Assembly (NCBI RefSeq): GCF_963675165.1
Contig: NC_087379.1
Location: 6,279,839 to 6,343,838 of the forward strand
DNA: 64,000 nucleotides
Direction: 5' to 3'
DNA from: Halichondria panicea
Lineage: Eukaryota > Porifera > Demospongiae > Suberitida > Halichondriidae
Position 1 is the stretch's first letter; every line of letters begins with the position of its first letter. Made by a program: the position numbers and the translations under genes. Positions 22,401 to 33,975 of the stretch are shown here, piece after piece. The notes beneath the pieces were generated by a model, which worked only from the letters and a program-made list of their open reading frames with translations, ran no database searches and was not told where the DNA came from.

Positions 22401-23029
22401 TGTGTGGTGACTGTAGTGTGGAAAGTGTCTAGTAATTCCTGTTCATTAATTTTAGCTTTTATACTAGTACTTTTGGCATTCTTTTTAGCACCATTGCTAT
22501 CATGGTCAATTATTTCCCACTATTGAGTTTCCCTGTAATTCCGTGATTATTATGCGGCAAAGTCTCGAGACTAGCAATAATGTAGTAGCAATCAGTAGCT
22601 TTATGTTATGTCAACGTATACCGAGGTATTCAGCACCCGCGGTGCTTTCGTATATATTCTTCAAGTGTTCAAACAATTTTTAGGGAATTCTGCAACAGCT
22701 TGAAAAGCTGTTGCATATAATTATAAGAGCTTATCAACTTTAGAGTCAACTCACGGTTAGCACTCAGGGCCTCGTAAAATACAACAATTACGACCCAGCC
22801 TCTCATGTATACGATATGGTGCATTGCACATGAGGGAATGTGAAATTGTGGGAATTGTGGACTGAAATTGTTTGCAGTTTTAGTGTATATAACTAAAACT
22901 GCAATGTATTGATCATCGAACGTGATATTGAAAGCACAAATATCACTTGTACATTGACCATTGGGGGGAGAGGCTGTAAAATTGAAATTTATGACTTTTG
23001 CGGGTGACCACGCTAGATCTACGGTGTGT
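22401..23029. other. Spacer with dispersed repeat, no gene
   Basis: 22445-22660 carries the dispersed repeat described at 24950 (TTTTGGCATTCTTTTTAGCA and CAGCACCCGCGGTGCTTTC). 22740-23025 matches the spacer 25330-25640 upstream of TRIM copy 4 (AAACTGCAATGTATTGATCA, GATCTACGGTGTGT), so this is the former promoter side of the deleted TRIM gene that follows. Confidence 0.6.
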
Positions 23030-23567
23030 TGGTAGTCGAGGCAGTGGTAACCTTCAGTTTAGTGACCCATTTGATATTTGTTACAACAGAAGAGACAACA
23101 ACCTGTATGTGACTGATAATTGTAACCACAGAATACAAGTGCTCTCTACTGAACTAAAGTTCGTACGATGTTTCGGTACACCTGGCAATGGGAACAGACA
23201 ATTACAAAACCCACTGTATGCATCATTTGATAGTGCCAACAACCTCTATGTTACTGAGTACATTAATCATCGAGTACAAGTCTTCACTGCTGAAGGTCAA
23301 TTCCTGAGAACCTTCTCACAAAAAGCCAACGGTCAGAAGCTGAGTTATCCCTATTCCATAGCCATCGACAGCAGTGACACAGTGTACGTCAGTGAGAATG
23401 GACCGCATCATGTGAGTGTGTTCACATCTCAGGGAGCCTACATCACCACGTTTGGTGGGCAAGGAACGAAAGAGGGACAGTTTAATGGCATTTATGGACT
23501 CGCTATTGATAGCATTGATTCTGTTGTTGTGTCCGATCAAGACAACGGGCGACTACAGACATTCTAA
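23030..23567 (+). pseudogene. 5'-truncated TRIM-NHL relic (NHL repeats only)
   Basis: About 178 codons of intact NHL repeats run from GSRGSGNLQFSDPFDICYN to DQDNGRLQTF and a TAA stop. Upstream, the sequence up to GATCTACGGTGTGT is spacer that in unit 4 lies more than 600 bases before the TRIM start. A deletion of the RING, B-boxes, coiled coil, filamin domain and first NHL blades has therefore fused spacer directly to the NHL part. No suitable ATG is in frame near the junction. The frame remains open, so the deletion is probably recent. Confidence 0.85.
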
Positions 23568-24210
23568 TGAGATAAGAAGTTTAGAGTGTCAGGTACTGTG
23601 TACATTTTTTGTGGTGTTAATTTGTGTTCTAGTCTGAAATCCGACAAGTGAACCTGGTTTGGCTTAGTGTGAAAATTGTTGTAATAGTACGTCTTTAAGT
23701 TGATTTGTTTGAAAATCTGTGGTTATCAGCTGTGAATTAATTGTCTGTTTTAGCACATGAAGTATGCATGGAAAATTCACTGTTTACTTGATTCTCTTTA
23801 TTGCACTCACACTCTGCCAGCACATGTCATTAATATGTTACAAATGGTTCAGTGGATGCTGAGAGAATCATAATATTATATTGACAGACATTGTCAGTCA
23901 ACTATGGTCAAATGGACCCAGAATTAGATTGCCTGTACTGTCGGGTTACCTCAAACTATTACTGTTGTATTAGTGTGTACACTCAATACCTACACAGCCT
24001 TGTCCTCGTAACTGCCTTACTAATACTAATATAATACCTACACAGCATTGTCCTCGTGACTGCCTTACTGATACTAATATAATACCTACACAGCCTTGTC
24101 CTCGTGACTGCCTTACTGATACTAATACCTACACAGCCTTGCATTGTCTAACCTCAAAACTCTTGTCAGGATTTCCAGCGCTGTTTTATAATTATCTCTC
24201 CTTTTCTCGA
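23568..24210. repeat. TRIM 3' flank plus a triplicated tandem repeat (23987-24140)
   Basis: 23570-23985 matches the flank at 20633. From 23987, the unit TACCTACACAGCCTTGTCCT with CGTGACTGCCTTACTGATAC is repeated three times with a period near 50 bases. In the sister unit (near 21035) only one copy of CCTACACAGCCTTGTC is found, so the expansion is local. Confidence 0.75.
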
Positions 24211-24402
24211 GGCTCTGGTACGATATTTGTGCTCACCAAAGTTGACCTGGCGGAGAAGGGTGGAGTCAAACAAGACAGGGTGAGTGTGTGTGACCAATCA
24301 GATTGATGCTATATAACTGATTGCCCCTGCAGATGCTCTCAATTCTGGATGGTCAGTTGTTCTCAATGAAGGCCCTTGGATACTATGCCTGGTTACTGGG
24401 AG
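24211..24402 (+). pseudogene. OPA1-like relic, G4 exon, second copy
   Basis: GGCTCTGGTACGATATTTGT begins the same exon as at 21098 (GSGTIFVLTKVDLAEKG). Downstream, GGAGTCAAACAAGACAGGGT has lost bases and acquired a GTGAGTGTG stretch, and the last part (ALGYYAWLLGE) carries extra bases relative to the copy at 21230. Decayed and out of frame. Confidence 0.7.
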
Positions 24403-24765
24403 AGGTATGTATATATATATATATGTGTACTGTACTTATCATGAACTGTTACACTCTAGCGGAGCAGTTTTCTAAGTGATTTTGTGTTCATGTGTCCTAA
24501 TTGTTAATGTGTATATAGAATGTATAGGGAGTCCATCAACAATCAGGCACTGCGCTTTAAGAGCTAGTGTGCATGCGTTGGATATTAATATTGTACATAA
24601 CCATGATAACTATAGTGGGCTTCGACTGGTTCTTTCTAATTATGGATTTTTATATGTGAGCACGTTAGACTTTGAATCTAAGTTCAATTCTTGGCAGGAC
24701 CTTTATTTTTTTATAGTACAGCTCGTGATTTTCTGCATATTCTACGGTGGCCCTGAGCGCTACTA

Positions 24766-24931
24766 GTAGTTCACCTTAGCTACTTAATAGTTCACCTACC
24801 TTAGCTACTTGATAGTTCGCCTACCTTAGCTACTTGATAGTTCAACTACCTAAGTTTGTAAGTTCAACAACCTTAGCTACTTGATAGTTGACCTACCTTC
24901 GCTGCTTGATAGTTCACCTACCTTAGCTAAA
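24766..24931. repeat. Tandem repeat, about 25-bp unit
   Basis: The unit AGTTCACCTACCTTAGCTAC with TTGAT is repeated about six times with drift. The unit sister at 11880 has a single GTTCATTTAGCTACAGCC. Confidence 0.75.
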
Positions 24932-24949
24932 ACAAAATTCAAGAGTTTG

Positions 24950-25270
24950 AACAGAGCTGCAAGCCTCTGCTGACGTGACATGATGCAGCAGCCATTAATT
25001 TTAGCTTTTATACTTGTACTTTTGGCATTCTTTTTAGCACCAATTGCAATCATGGTCAATCATTTCCCACTATTGAGTTTTCCCGTAATTCCGTGATTAG
25101 TTATAAGCGGCAATAATTAGTCGCGAGACTAGCAATAATTATTACCTATAAATTATTGTGTGTATTAGCAATAGCTATACTAGTAGCTTTATGTTATGTC
25201 AGCTATGACACATTACACCGAGGTATTCAGCACCCGCGGTGCTTTCATATATATATTCTTTCAGTTAAGT
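24950..25270. repeat. Dispersed repeat shared with 22445-22660 and (inverted) 55265-55500
   Basis: The block contains CAGCCATTAATTTTAGCTTT, TTTTGGCATTCTTTTTAGCA, ATCATGGTCAATCATTTCCC and ends with GCACCCGCGGTGCTTTC. A shorter version is at 22445-22660, and a reverse-complement version lies in an intron of the spermidine-synthase-like gene near 55265-55500. It is non-coding and presumably a transposon. Confidence 0.65.
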
Positions 25271-26245
25271 GTTCAAACAATTTTTAGGGAATTCTGCAAC
25301 AGCTATAGGTACATATAATTACAGGAGCTATCAACTTCAGAATCAACTCAAGGTTAGCACTCAGGGCCTCGTAAAATACAACAATTACGACCCAGCCTCT
25401 CATGTATACGATATGGTGTATTGCACATGGGGGAATGTGAAATTGTGGGAATTGTGGACTGAAATTGTTTGCAGTTTTAGTGTATTTACTAAAACTGCAA
25501 TGTATTGATCATCGAATGTTGATATTGAAAGCACAAATATAATAATCCAGTTTTCTATACTTGTACATTGACCATTGGGGGGAGAGGCTGTAAAATTGAA
25601 GTGTATGACTTTTTGCGGGTGACCACGCTAGATCTACGGTGTGTGTAAGTGGTTTCGTTATTGTATTGCAACAGTAGACTTGTAGCAGCTCGATTTTTTT
25701 TGAAAAAGAGAAGTTGAAGAGCACATCAAAATGTGCGAATACTGTGTAGAATGCTTGGTTAAGTAGTCGGTTCTAGTCTGAGTTTGTGAATTTTTATCAA
25801 GCCTGGAGAGTAGAGGGAACAACACATCTTCCTGCTATTGTGGAAATGGTTGCTATGAATATTGTTACATTATTGACATCTGGTGAATCTCACATGACAT
25901 TCTGTGTTGCTTCTCTTAATAATTCTAGCTGAATGTCCTACACAAGGAATTGTGAGTTTATCCCTTAATGTGCTGACTTGTATGACTGTACATGTGTTGA
26001 CTGTCTGTATGTGTGCTAGTATGTGTACTAGGAATGAATAATATGAATATAAATACCGTACTTCTTCGCAATAAGGCACCCCCTGAGAATTTGCATACAT
26101 GTAGAACCGTATAAATTTTGAATACACTAGATCAAGTGGCACCTTTAATATTTAGAAGAAAATTAATACAGTGCAGTTTGTAAAACTTCAATTTTCCTCA
26201 CATGCCAGTAAGAAGCCTTACAAGACTTGATCATATCCCAAAACC
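25271..26245. other. Spacer upstream of TRIM-NHL copy 4, no gene
   Basis: 25330-25640 is shared with 22740-23025. 25850-25990 is shared with the 5' spacers of copies 2 and 3 (GAATATTGTT, then GAATTGTGAGTTTATCCC). A short insertion near 26055-26155 with ACCGTACTTCTTCGCAATAA looks like a MITE piece. No coding signal is seen. Confidence 0.55.
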
Positions 26246-28468
26246 ATGGCCGAGAGAGTGACGACAAAAGAAGCTCTCAAGAAACTCGATGCTCAACTTG
26301 AATGCTCCCTTTGTCTCGACACTTTCAAGCAGCCGAAACTCTTGCCTTGTTTTCATGTGTTTTGTAAGTCCCCGTGTCTGGAAAAACTAGTGACCAAGGA
26401 TGGACGCTCCCTCACTTGTCCCACCTGTCGACACGTTGTCCCACTGTCAGAGAGGGGAGTGGCTGGACTGCAATCAGACTTCCACATTGACCACTTGTTT
26501 GAGATACAAGATGCTTTCAACAAGGCCGATGATACAAACTGTGGCAGCTGTGAGGATGGCAAAGCCACCGGATACTGTAACGACTGTGGGGACTTTTTGT
26601 GTGACAGGTGTCAAGCTGCTCACAAGTTTGTTAAATACACTCGTCAACATAAACTGATTTCGCTGGATGAACTGAAAGTTCAAGTGACTAGTCTGGTTCC
26701 CCCCAAGAAGGCTGTCCCCCATTGCCCCAAACACTCGGGGAATGACCTCAAGATATACTGCGATACCTGCTCCACACTCATTTGCATGGACTGCACCATT
26801 CGTCTCCACAAAGACCACAACTACGACCTGGTGGCTGATGTGCTGACCAAGCACAAAGAAGAACTTGTCTCCAGTCTCAAACCAGTCAAAGAGAAGCTGG
26901 ACAGTGTACAACGAGCTCTGAAGGACTTTGACACAAGAGCCAAGGCAATCCACAATCAGAGGGCCGCGATTGAAGCCAACATCCACAAGGAGATTGATGA
27001 ACAACATCGACTGTTAGATCAACGAAGGGCAGAGCTTGTAGGAGAGCTAGAGATGCTGACTCAGCAGAAACTGAAGGATCTGGCGGCACAAAGGGACCAA
27101 GTGGAGATCACTCAGGTGAAACTGACCAGCTGTCTGGAGTACGCTGAGGGGGGTCTCAAAACAGGCACAGACGGTGAAGTACTCGAAATGAAAACTTCCG
27201 TTCTCAAGAGAGTCAAACGAATTTCTACTGAATTCGATCGAAACACAATTCAGCCAGAAACAAAGGCTGACATAGAACTGATCACAAAAGGAAAAGAACC
27301 TCTCCAACAAGCTTGCCGAAGTTTCCTAGAGATTGATCACAGTGGATCATTCAGCTTAGAGAACAGCCACACGACAGGAGATGGTCTGAAAGGTGCTACA
27401 ACTGGAGAAACAAAAACTGTATCGTTTAAAGCAAAAACCAAGAGTAACAGAAATGTCAAACGCAAACTCGACCTCAAAGCTGAACTCGTGCATTTGGAGA
27501 GCAAAGATATATTGAAATGTGAAGTGATCGATCAACAACACGGCAAACATAAGATCAACTATCGCCCAATGAAACGAGGAAAGCATAAACTACACATCAC
27601 TGTCAATGAGGACGCAGTACGAGGCAGTCCATTCCCAATAGCTGTAGCCCCATCACCACAGAGCTTTGTCAAGACTTCCCGAGTTGTACGAGGTGTGAAC
27701 AGTCCACGAGGCACTGTCTTCAACAGTAAGGGACAGTTGGTTGTTGTTGAAAGTAATGGAGCTACTGTCTCTGTATTGACACCAGAGGGTGAGAAGATAC
27801 GAACGTTTGGTCAGCTGAAGAATGCACATGGAGTGACTGTGGACAAAGACGACAAAATTTATGTAGTGGAGAATGGCAATCATCGTGTGAATAAGTTCTC
27901 ATCCGCCGGAGATTTTGTTAAAGTTAGTGGTAGTCAAGGCAATGGTAACCTTCAGTTGTATATCCCAGTTGGCATCTGTTATAACAGAAGAGACAACAAC
28001 TTGTATGTGGTTGATCAGGGTAACCACAGAATACAAGTGCTTTCCACTGATTTGAAGTTCATACGGTGTTTCGGTACACAAGGCAATGGGAACGGACAAT
28101 TACAAAACCCACTGTATGCATCATTTGATAGTGCCAACAACCTCTATGTGACTGATCGTGGTAACCATCGAGTACAAGTCTTCACTGCTGAAGGTCAATT
28201 CCTGAGAACAACCTTCTCACAAAAAGCCAACGGTCAGAAGCTGAACTCACCCTGGGCCATAGCCGTCGACAGCAGTGACACAGTGTACGTCAGTGAGAAT
28301 GGACCGAATCATGTGAGTGTGTTCACATCTCAGGGAGCCTACATCACCACGTTTGGTGGGCATGGAACGAAAGAGGGACAGTTTAATAACATTTATGGAC
28401 TCTCTATTGATCGCAATGACTCTATTGTTGTATCCGATCAAGACAACGGGCGACTGCAGATATTCTAA
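26246..28468 (+). CDS. TRIM-NHL protein, copy 4
   Basis: Intronless 740-aa frame starting ATGG after AAAACC. RING C3HC4 (residues 20-61), two B-boxes (CGSCEDGKATGYC; HCPKHSGNDLKIYCDTC), coiled coil, filamin domain ending SPFPIAVAPSP and NHL repeats are all present. The linker after the RING is three codons shorter than in copies 2 and 3 (NKADDTNC). Near residue 400 it carries KTKSNRNVKRKLDL, otherwise close to copy 3. NHL blades again differ most (VVENGNHRVNKFSSAGDFVK). The 5' flank lacks the shared CCTCACAG acceptor block. It is expected to act as an E3 ligase or RNA/protein scaffold like other TRIM-NHL proteins, but the target is unknown. Confidence 0.93.
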   Translation: MAERVTTKEALKKLDAQLECSLCLDTFKQPKLLPCFHVFCKSPCLEKLVTKDGRSLTCPTCRHVVPLSERGVAGLQSDFHIDHLFEIQDAFNKADDTNCGSCEDGKATGYCNDCGDFLCDRCQAAHKFVKYTRQHKLISLDELKVQVTSLVPPKKAVPHCPKHSGNDLKIYCDTCSTLICMDCTIRLHKDHNYDLVADVLTKHKEELVSSLKPVKEKLDSVQRALKDFDTRAKAIHNQRAAIEANIHKEIDEQHRLLDQRRAELVGELEMLTQQKLKDLAAQRDQVEITQVKLTSCLEYAEGGLKTGTDGEVLEMKTSVLKRVKRISTEFDRNTIQPETKADIELITKGKEPLQQACRSFLEIDHSGSFSLENSHTTGDGLKGATTGETKTVSFKAKTKSNRNVKRKLDLKAELVHLESKDILKCEVIDQQHGKHKINYRPMKRGKHKLHITVNEDAVRGSPFPIAVAPSPQSFVKTSRVVRGVNSPRGTVFNSKGQLVVVESNGATVSVLTPEGEKIRTFGQLKNAHGVTVDKDDKIYVVENGNHRVNKFSSAGDFVKVSGSQGNGNLQLYIPVGICYNRRDNNLYVVDQGNHRIQVLSTDLKFIRCFGTQGNGNGQLQNPLYASFDSANNLYVTDRGNHRVQVFTAEGQFLRTTFSQKANGQKLNSPWAIAVDSSDTVYVSENGPNHVSVFTSQGAYITTFGGHGTKEGQFNNIYGLSIDRNDSIVVSDQDNGRLQIF

Positions 28469-29489
28469 CGAGATAAGAACTTTAGGCCGGTACTGTGTAC
28501 ATTTTTTGTGGTGTTATTTTGTGTGGTTAGGCTTAGTGTGAAAATTGTTGTAACAGTAGTCTTTAAGTTTTGATATGTTTGAAATCTATGGTTATTAGCT
28601 GTGAATTAGTTTTAGCTCATGAAGTATGCGTGGACAATTCACTGTTTACTTGATTCTCTTTATTGCACTCACACTTTGCCAGCACATGTCATTAATATGT
28701 TACAAATGGTTCGGTGGATGCTGAGAGGAGCATAGTGACAATCAGGCACTGCACTTTAAGAGCTAGTGAGTTGGATATTAATATTGTACGTAACTATAGT
28801 GAACTGGGCTTCGACTCTTTAACAGTATAATTATGGATTTTTATATGTAAGCACGTTGTACTTTGAATCCCAAAAATTTGAGCTCAATTCTCGGCAGGAC
28901 CTTTATTTTTTTATAGTGCAGTGCTCATTGAATTGCAATTATAAGTTGTCTGCATATTCAGCACACGTTTTCTGAGGTAGTGGCAAGCTAGCCAACTCTG
29001 GCAGGTCAACAGGTCAGAGAAGTTGGACACATTCAGAGAAGCACTCAATTGTAAAGACACAGACAGCAATTAAAGAGACTGACTGCGCCATGTGTGAACC
29101 TCTATAATTATGTAGTATCTTCCGTTTGTATAAAAATGTATACATAATTGTGATACTGTAGGTCATCAAAATATCTCAACTATTAATTATATCAAGGGCG
29201 TATAAGAGAATATGTATTCTTTTGGTACGTAAATCAGCAACATACGTGTAATACCTGGTATACATATACAACACTATAATTATTATAATTATAATAATTA
29301 TTATGGTTGTCAAAAACAATTACTCAAACAGCATAATATATACAGCTAAAAATAAAACGTGTACAACAGAGCAAAAACTGACAATTAAATACAAAATATT
29401 GTTAATAGTAGTGAAATCATCACATGGTGTTTTGAAAACCTACTACTTGTATACAATTAAGTCCTAGCTACATACATGCAGTGGGTGAT
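28469..29489. other. End of the duplicated array, then unique AT-rich DNA
   Basis: 28615-29170 carries the flank block found at 20815 and 23755 plus the spacer block found at 21380-21850 and 24480-24735, but without the OPA1 G4 exon. 29180-29480 is AT-rich and I see nothing in it. The array ends here and single-copy genes begin. Confidence 0.55.
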
Positions 29490-32400
29490 TCACACAGTCA
29501 CAGATGGCTGCCTAGTGAGTTGAGTCTGAGCCTTCTCTATACTGCTAGTGATACGATACAAGTGCCCCGAGAGTGTGATCCCCATGGTCTTAAGGTCGGC
29601 CTCTGTGAGCTGCAACACTTGGTTGATGTCGTTCAGCCCGGCTTCATCGAATTTGACCTTATAACGTTCCATCTTGATGGCTATGAGCCACATCTCAACG
29701 GTGGGGTAGTCGAGAGGGTTGAGGATGTTGGCACTGCTCAGGTACGTCTTGGGCACCTTCTTAGGGGCAACAGGTGGGTCAGGTACGCTGTAGGGGAGGG
29801 GGACATGGTGACCATTATACAGAATTAGAGTGCTACTGTGTTATGATTTATACACAGTATAATATACAAAGGTGATATTTACAATTGGGTCTTTCATTTT
29901 GAAATGGTTGCCTAGTCAAATAAAGTATGTGATATCAAGGCATGCAACTGACTATCAATCCTACATGCAGCAAACTAAAGCCACAGAAGACCAGATAATG
30001 CTATGTACTGTACATACAAATCTATTAATAGAATTTATTTTTAGATATTACTGTACTTTCCACTGCCCCCTTTAGTTTTTGCTCGCAAGTTGTTGCATGC
30101 CCTCTCTATTTTATACGGCCTTGGTGATAATATTGTCATGTACGTACTTTATCTTCATGTTATTCTCCAAAAGTTGGTCCAAGTATTTGACAATGTCAGC
30201 AAATGTTGGTCTGTCGTTCTTCTCAGCACACCAGGAGTTGAGCATAAGATCGTACACAGGTTGTGGACAGCCCTGTGTGTGTGTGTGTGTGTATGGGGGG
30301 GAGGGGGGCTAGGTACAGGAAGGGTACGTATGTACATCAGAGATAAAAATATTGGGTGTTAATGATAGAGTTGTGCGTGTCGGTGACAAATAATGACAGC
30401 TTACATGAGGATTCTCCAACCTGTATCCAGCCTCTAGTTTATCCAACACCTGAGAAACGAAACAACCACATTGTTAATTAAATCATACAAACCCACACCC
30501 ACACAGAGTCCAAGGTATGCATATACCAGCACACCCCCCCCCCCACGCCATACACTTCCTCACACACTCACAATCTGGTTGTCCCAGTCCTCGGCTTCGT
30601 AGGGATGCTGTCCGTAGCTCATGACCTCCCAGAGTAGCACACCGTAGCTCCACACGTCACTGGCAGAGGTGAACCGACGACGGAAGATTGCCTCAGGGGC
30701 AGTCCAGCGGACAGGAATTTTGCCACCCTAACAACAGAAAAACAGTACACATGACTTGAACACACTAATGGTCCGTGAAACACAGTGGATACATGTAGGT
30801 AAAAACCACAACAGAAACTATGTACACTGCATGCTCCATTACACACTGCATATGTAAACACGGTCCATATGAGCACAATTGACCACCATGCTGGGAAGTG
30901 ACTTTACTACCAACATTGTCACATTGTGTTGAATAGTTTCGAAGAGAGTGTTACACTGACCTTCTTGACATCGTACTCATCGTCGACTGTTTCCCTAGAT
31001 AGTCCAAAATCAGCCACCTTGCAAGTCTCATCCTTACCCACCAGCACGTTGCGAGCAGCCAGGTCCTACGAGGGAAGGAGGGGGTGGGGGAGACTGTCGT
31101 CATGACACAACAGGTATTGAAGTATTTACAGTAATAGATTGCTTAGGTTATAGCCAGGAACTGATATTATAATAGCAAACAACACATTCTTAGTGTGAAC
31201 TGATGAAAACATTATCTACAATTGCCGGGAAGTGTACACATATCGACATGCACAAACACAAGCATTACACTTATGCTGTCTCTTACTTACACTGACTCAC
31301 CCTGTGCACAAAGCCAACCGTGGAGAGATAGTCCATACCAGCAGCCACACAACGTGCCATTTTCACTTGACGTTCCACTGACAGATGATCATCGTTTTTC
31401 TGTACAGAGGAACACAAACAGCCATAAATTGTGAGACACGAGGGCCTCTAATTGTCACTGATCTAAACAGTACTGCTATGCTTGTCATGTTAGCAGCAAG
31501 AGTACATCAGTATGCAAGGGGAGCAAACAATATTGAATGCACATGAGGGTGGGTGGTGGGTGGTAAAGTTCCAATTCTACAGCTATAAATTGTTTGACCT
31601 CGTTCCATTGAGCTCTATGTAGCATCAGGAGCATGCATAGACTGTGGTTTAAGAGTCACGACATCCTCTAACCAACCACCATGTTTGGCAATTGTGGTGC
31701 CTATAAAGAACTGGATTTATGGCTTCCAAAGATGTTGAAACCATAGTTGAAACCATAACTCAGGTCACACTACTGGTTGTTAAATCAGCCCACTTTGAGC
31801 AACATACTCCCATTCATTACATTCTGTGTGCATTCTTAGATCATTTTCGCACCCTTATAATAAGGTGAGGTGACCTCTTGGGGTGGGGGTGGGCCTAGCA
31901 AGGTGAATCAATGGACTCCCCTAGGTTATTCAAACATGGGGACACATATACCCTACCCAAAATCAAGGATTGGAAATGTCAGCTATTTTAGCTCTAGCTC
32001 TCTCCTCACCCTGAGGTAGTGGTAGAGAGAGCCGTTCTCTACAAACTCCATGACGATCATAGCAGGCTCCACTCTGGTGACCACTCCGTACAGCTTGATG
32101 ACATTTGGGTGATCAAACTGACCCATTATGGACGCCTCTGTCAGGAAGTCGTTCTTCATTTTATGGGAGGAGCCAGGCTGTGGGAGAGGAAGTGTATTGT
32201 TTGTGAGCGTAAGGTAGTGAAAGTATGTTTAGACTGACTGTGTCCTTTTAAAGGCTGCTATAGCAATTTGAAACCACAGGAAAACACTCACTGTTTATAC
32301 AGCACAGTCGTATATATAGAACAGTTTTCATAGGCACTGTAAGTGACCTTACAAATAAGAAAGGCACTATGAACCAGGACTGTGTTATTGTACGCTTGAT

Positions 32401-33929
32401 TCCCATTAACAATTGTAAACCACCCACTCTCTAATGGAGGCTAAAACACACAGAATGAAACTAACTCACTTTGAGAGTTTTGACGGCCACAGGAATCTGC
32501 TGCTTCCCCCCCTCGGACTTCCATGTTCCCTTGTACACGTCACCAAACTCCCCCGACCCAATGTCCTCCATGAGACGCAGCATCTTGGGTGGTATCTCAG
32601 AGGCAAAGTCCTTCACTGCATCGCCGGGGCTCGTGTACGTGGTAGGGTCAACGTACATACGCCTGCCAATATTGGGGAGTGCAATGGAGTTCTCTTCAGC
32701 ATAGTGACTGACTGTAGGAGATGGGGAGGGGGATGAGCATTAAAAGATGTGCATTCTGGCCAAAACAAAACACAGTGTATTCTCGGTCAGCAGGTCCTTT
32801 TCAGTGACAAAGATTTTGAGTTATAATGCACACTGCACTTCCCAGAGGGCATACAATGCACGAGACATAAAACCAGCTCCAAGACAACAGTGAAATTACA
32901 ATAAAAACTGAGTAGTGATATTGTGGGTCAACCTTCACCCTCTATAATACAACCAGGTCAATAGGTCCCCACCTATGGACAGGCCACCATTGTTACACAA
33001 AAAGGGTGCACTGTACACATAAAATAAATTAATGCACTTACTTGTTTCCTTGACAATTTTCTTCTGGCGCCATCTGTGAGCACGGGTTAGAAAAACACAA
33101 AGTGAATGAAACAGCCTAACAAACATGTGAAGCTACCAGTCATGCATTGTACCAAGATTTCATTAGGAACTCTTGGTTGTACATAGTGATACTATATATT
33201 TATTAGTACATGCAAGCTCTATAATGATGCACTCACAGACAACAGAAGAGCAATAGGACGACTACAACGAGGATGATAATCACTGCGACCACCCCGATCA
33301 CAGCACCCACTACCACGGCAGTGTTCACTGCCAGGAGGGTGATAGGTATAGCCTCACCCCTCGCTAGGAGGATGAAGAACTCTTCCTCAGGTATCAGATC
33401 TGATATGTCCGTCTCTGATGTCACAAACACTATGTAGGCAACTTCAGGAGTTAGTCCTGCGTGTGTGTGTGTGTGTGTGTGTGTGTGCATTTGGTCAATA
33501 TTCATAAAAAGTGTTTGTTGGCTATTTTGGTGAAGTAGCTACTAGTAGCTTTCTTCTTTTTGCATGGCCGTGCAAAAAAGTAATTTTGTGTGCCAGGGAT
33601 CAAACAATAATTGATCAATAGGTTCCTACATACGTATCCTATAATAGTGGCTATTTGGATGTGTGTGTGTGTGTGTGTGTGTGTGCGTGCGTGCGTGCGT
33701 GTATGTGTACAATATTAATAGTAGCACACTCTTTACCTCTTATCACTCCCGTGGTGTCGGTGACAGTGTTAGAAAATGTGATACTTGTCTCCCCATCAAC
33801 CCTGTACCAGAGGTTGTATCGTAGCTCATCTCTCGCCCTACCACCAGTGAACACTGGCTCGTCCCAGGCTAGTGTTAGTGTGGTACTGGATCTATCCACC
33901 ACCCTCACGTTGAGCGGAGGGGACGGAGG

Positions 33930-33975
<46 letters not shown>

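Noticed and set aside
24900-25500. CRISPR-like or regulatory array
   Set aside because: The repeats are short drifting tandem units without equal spacers; ordinary minisatellite in animal DNA.
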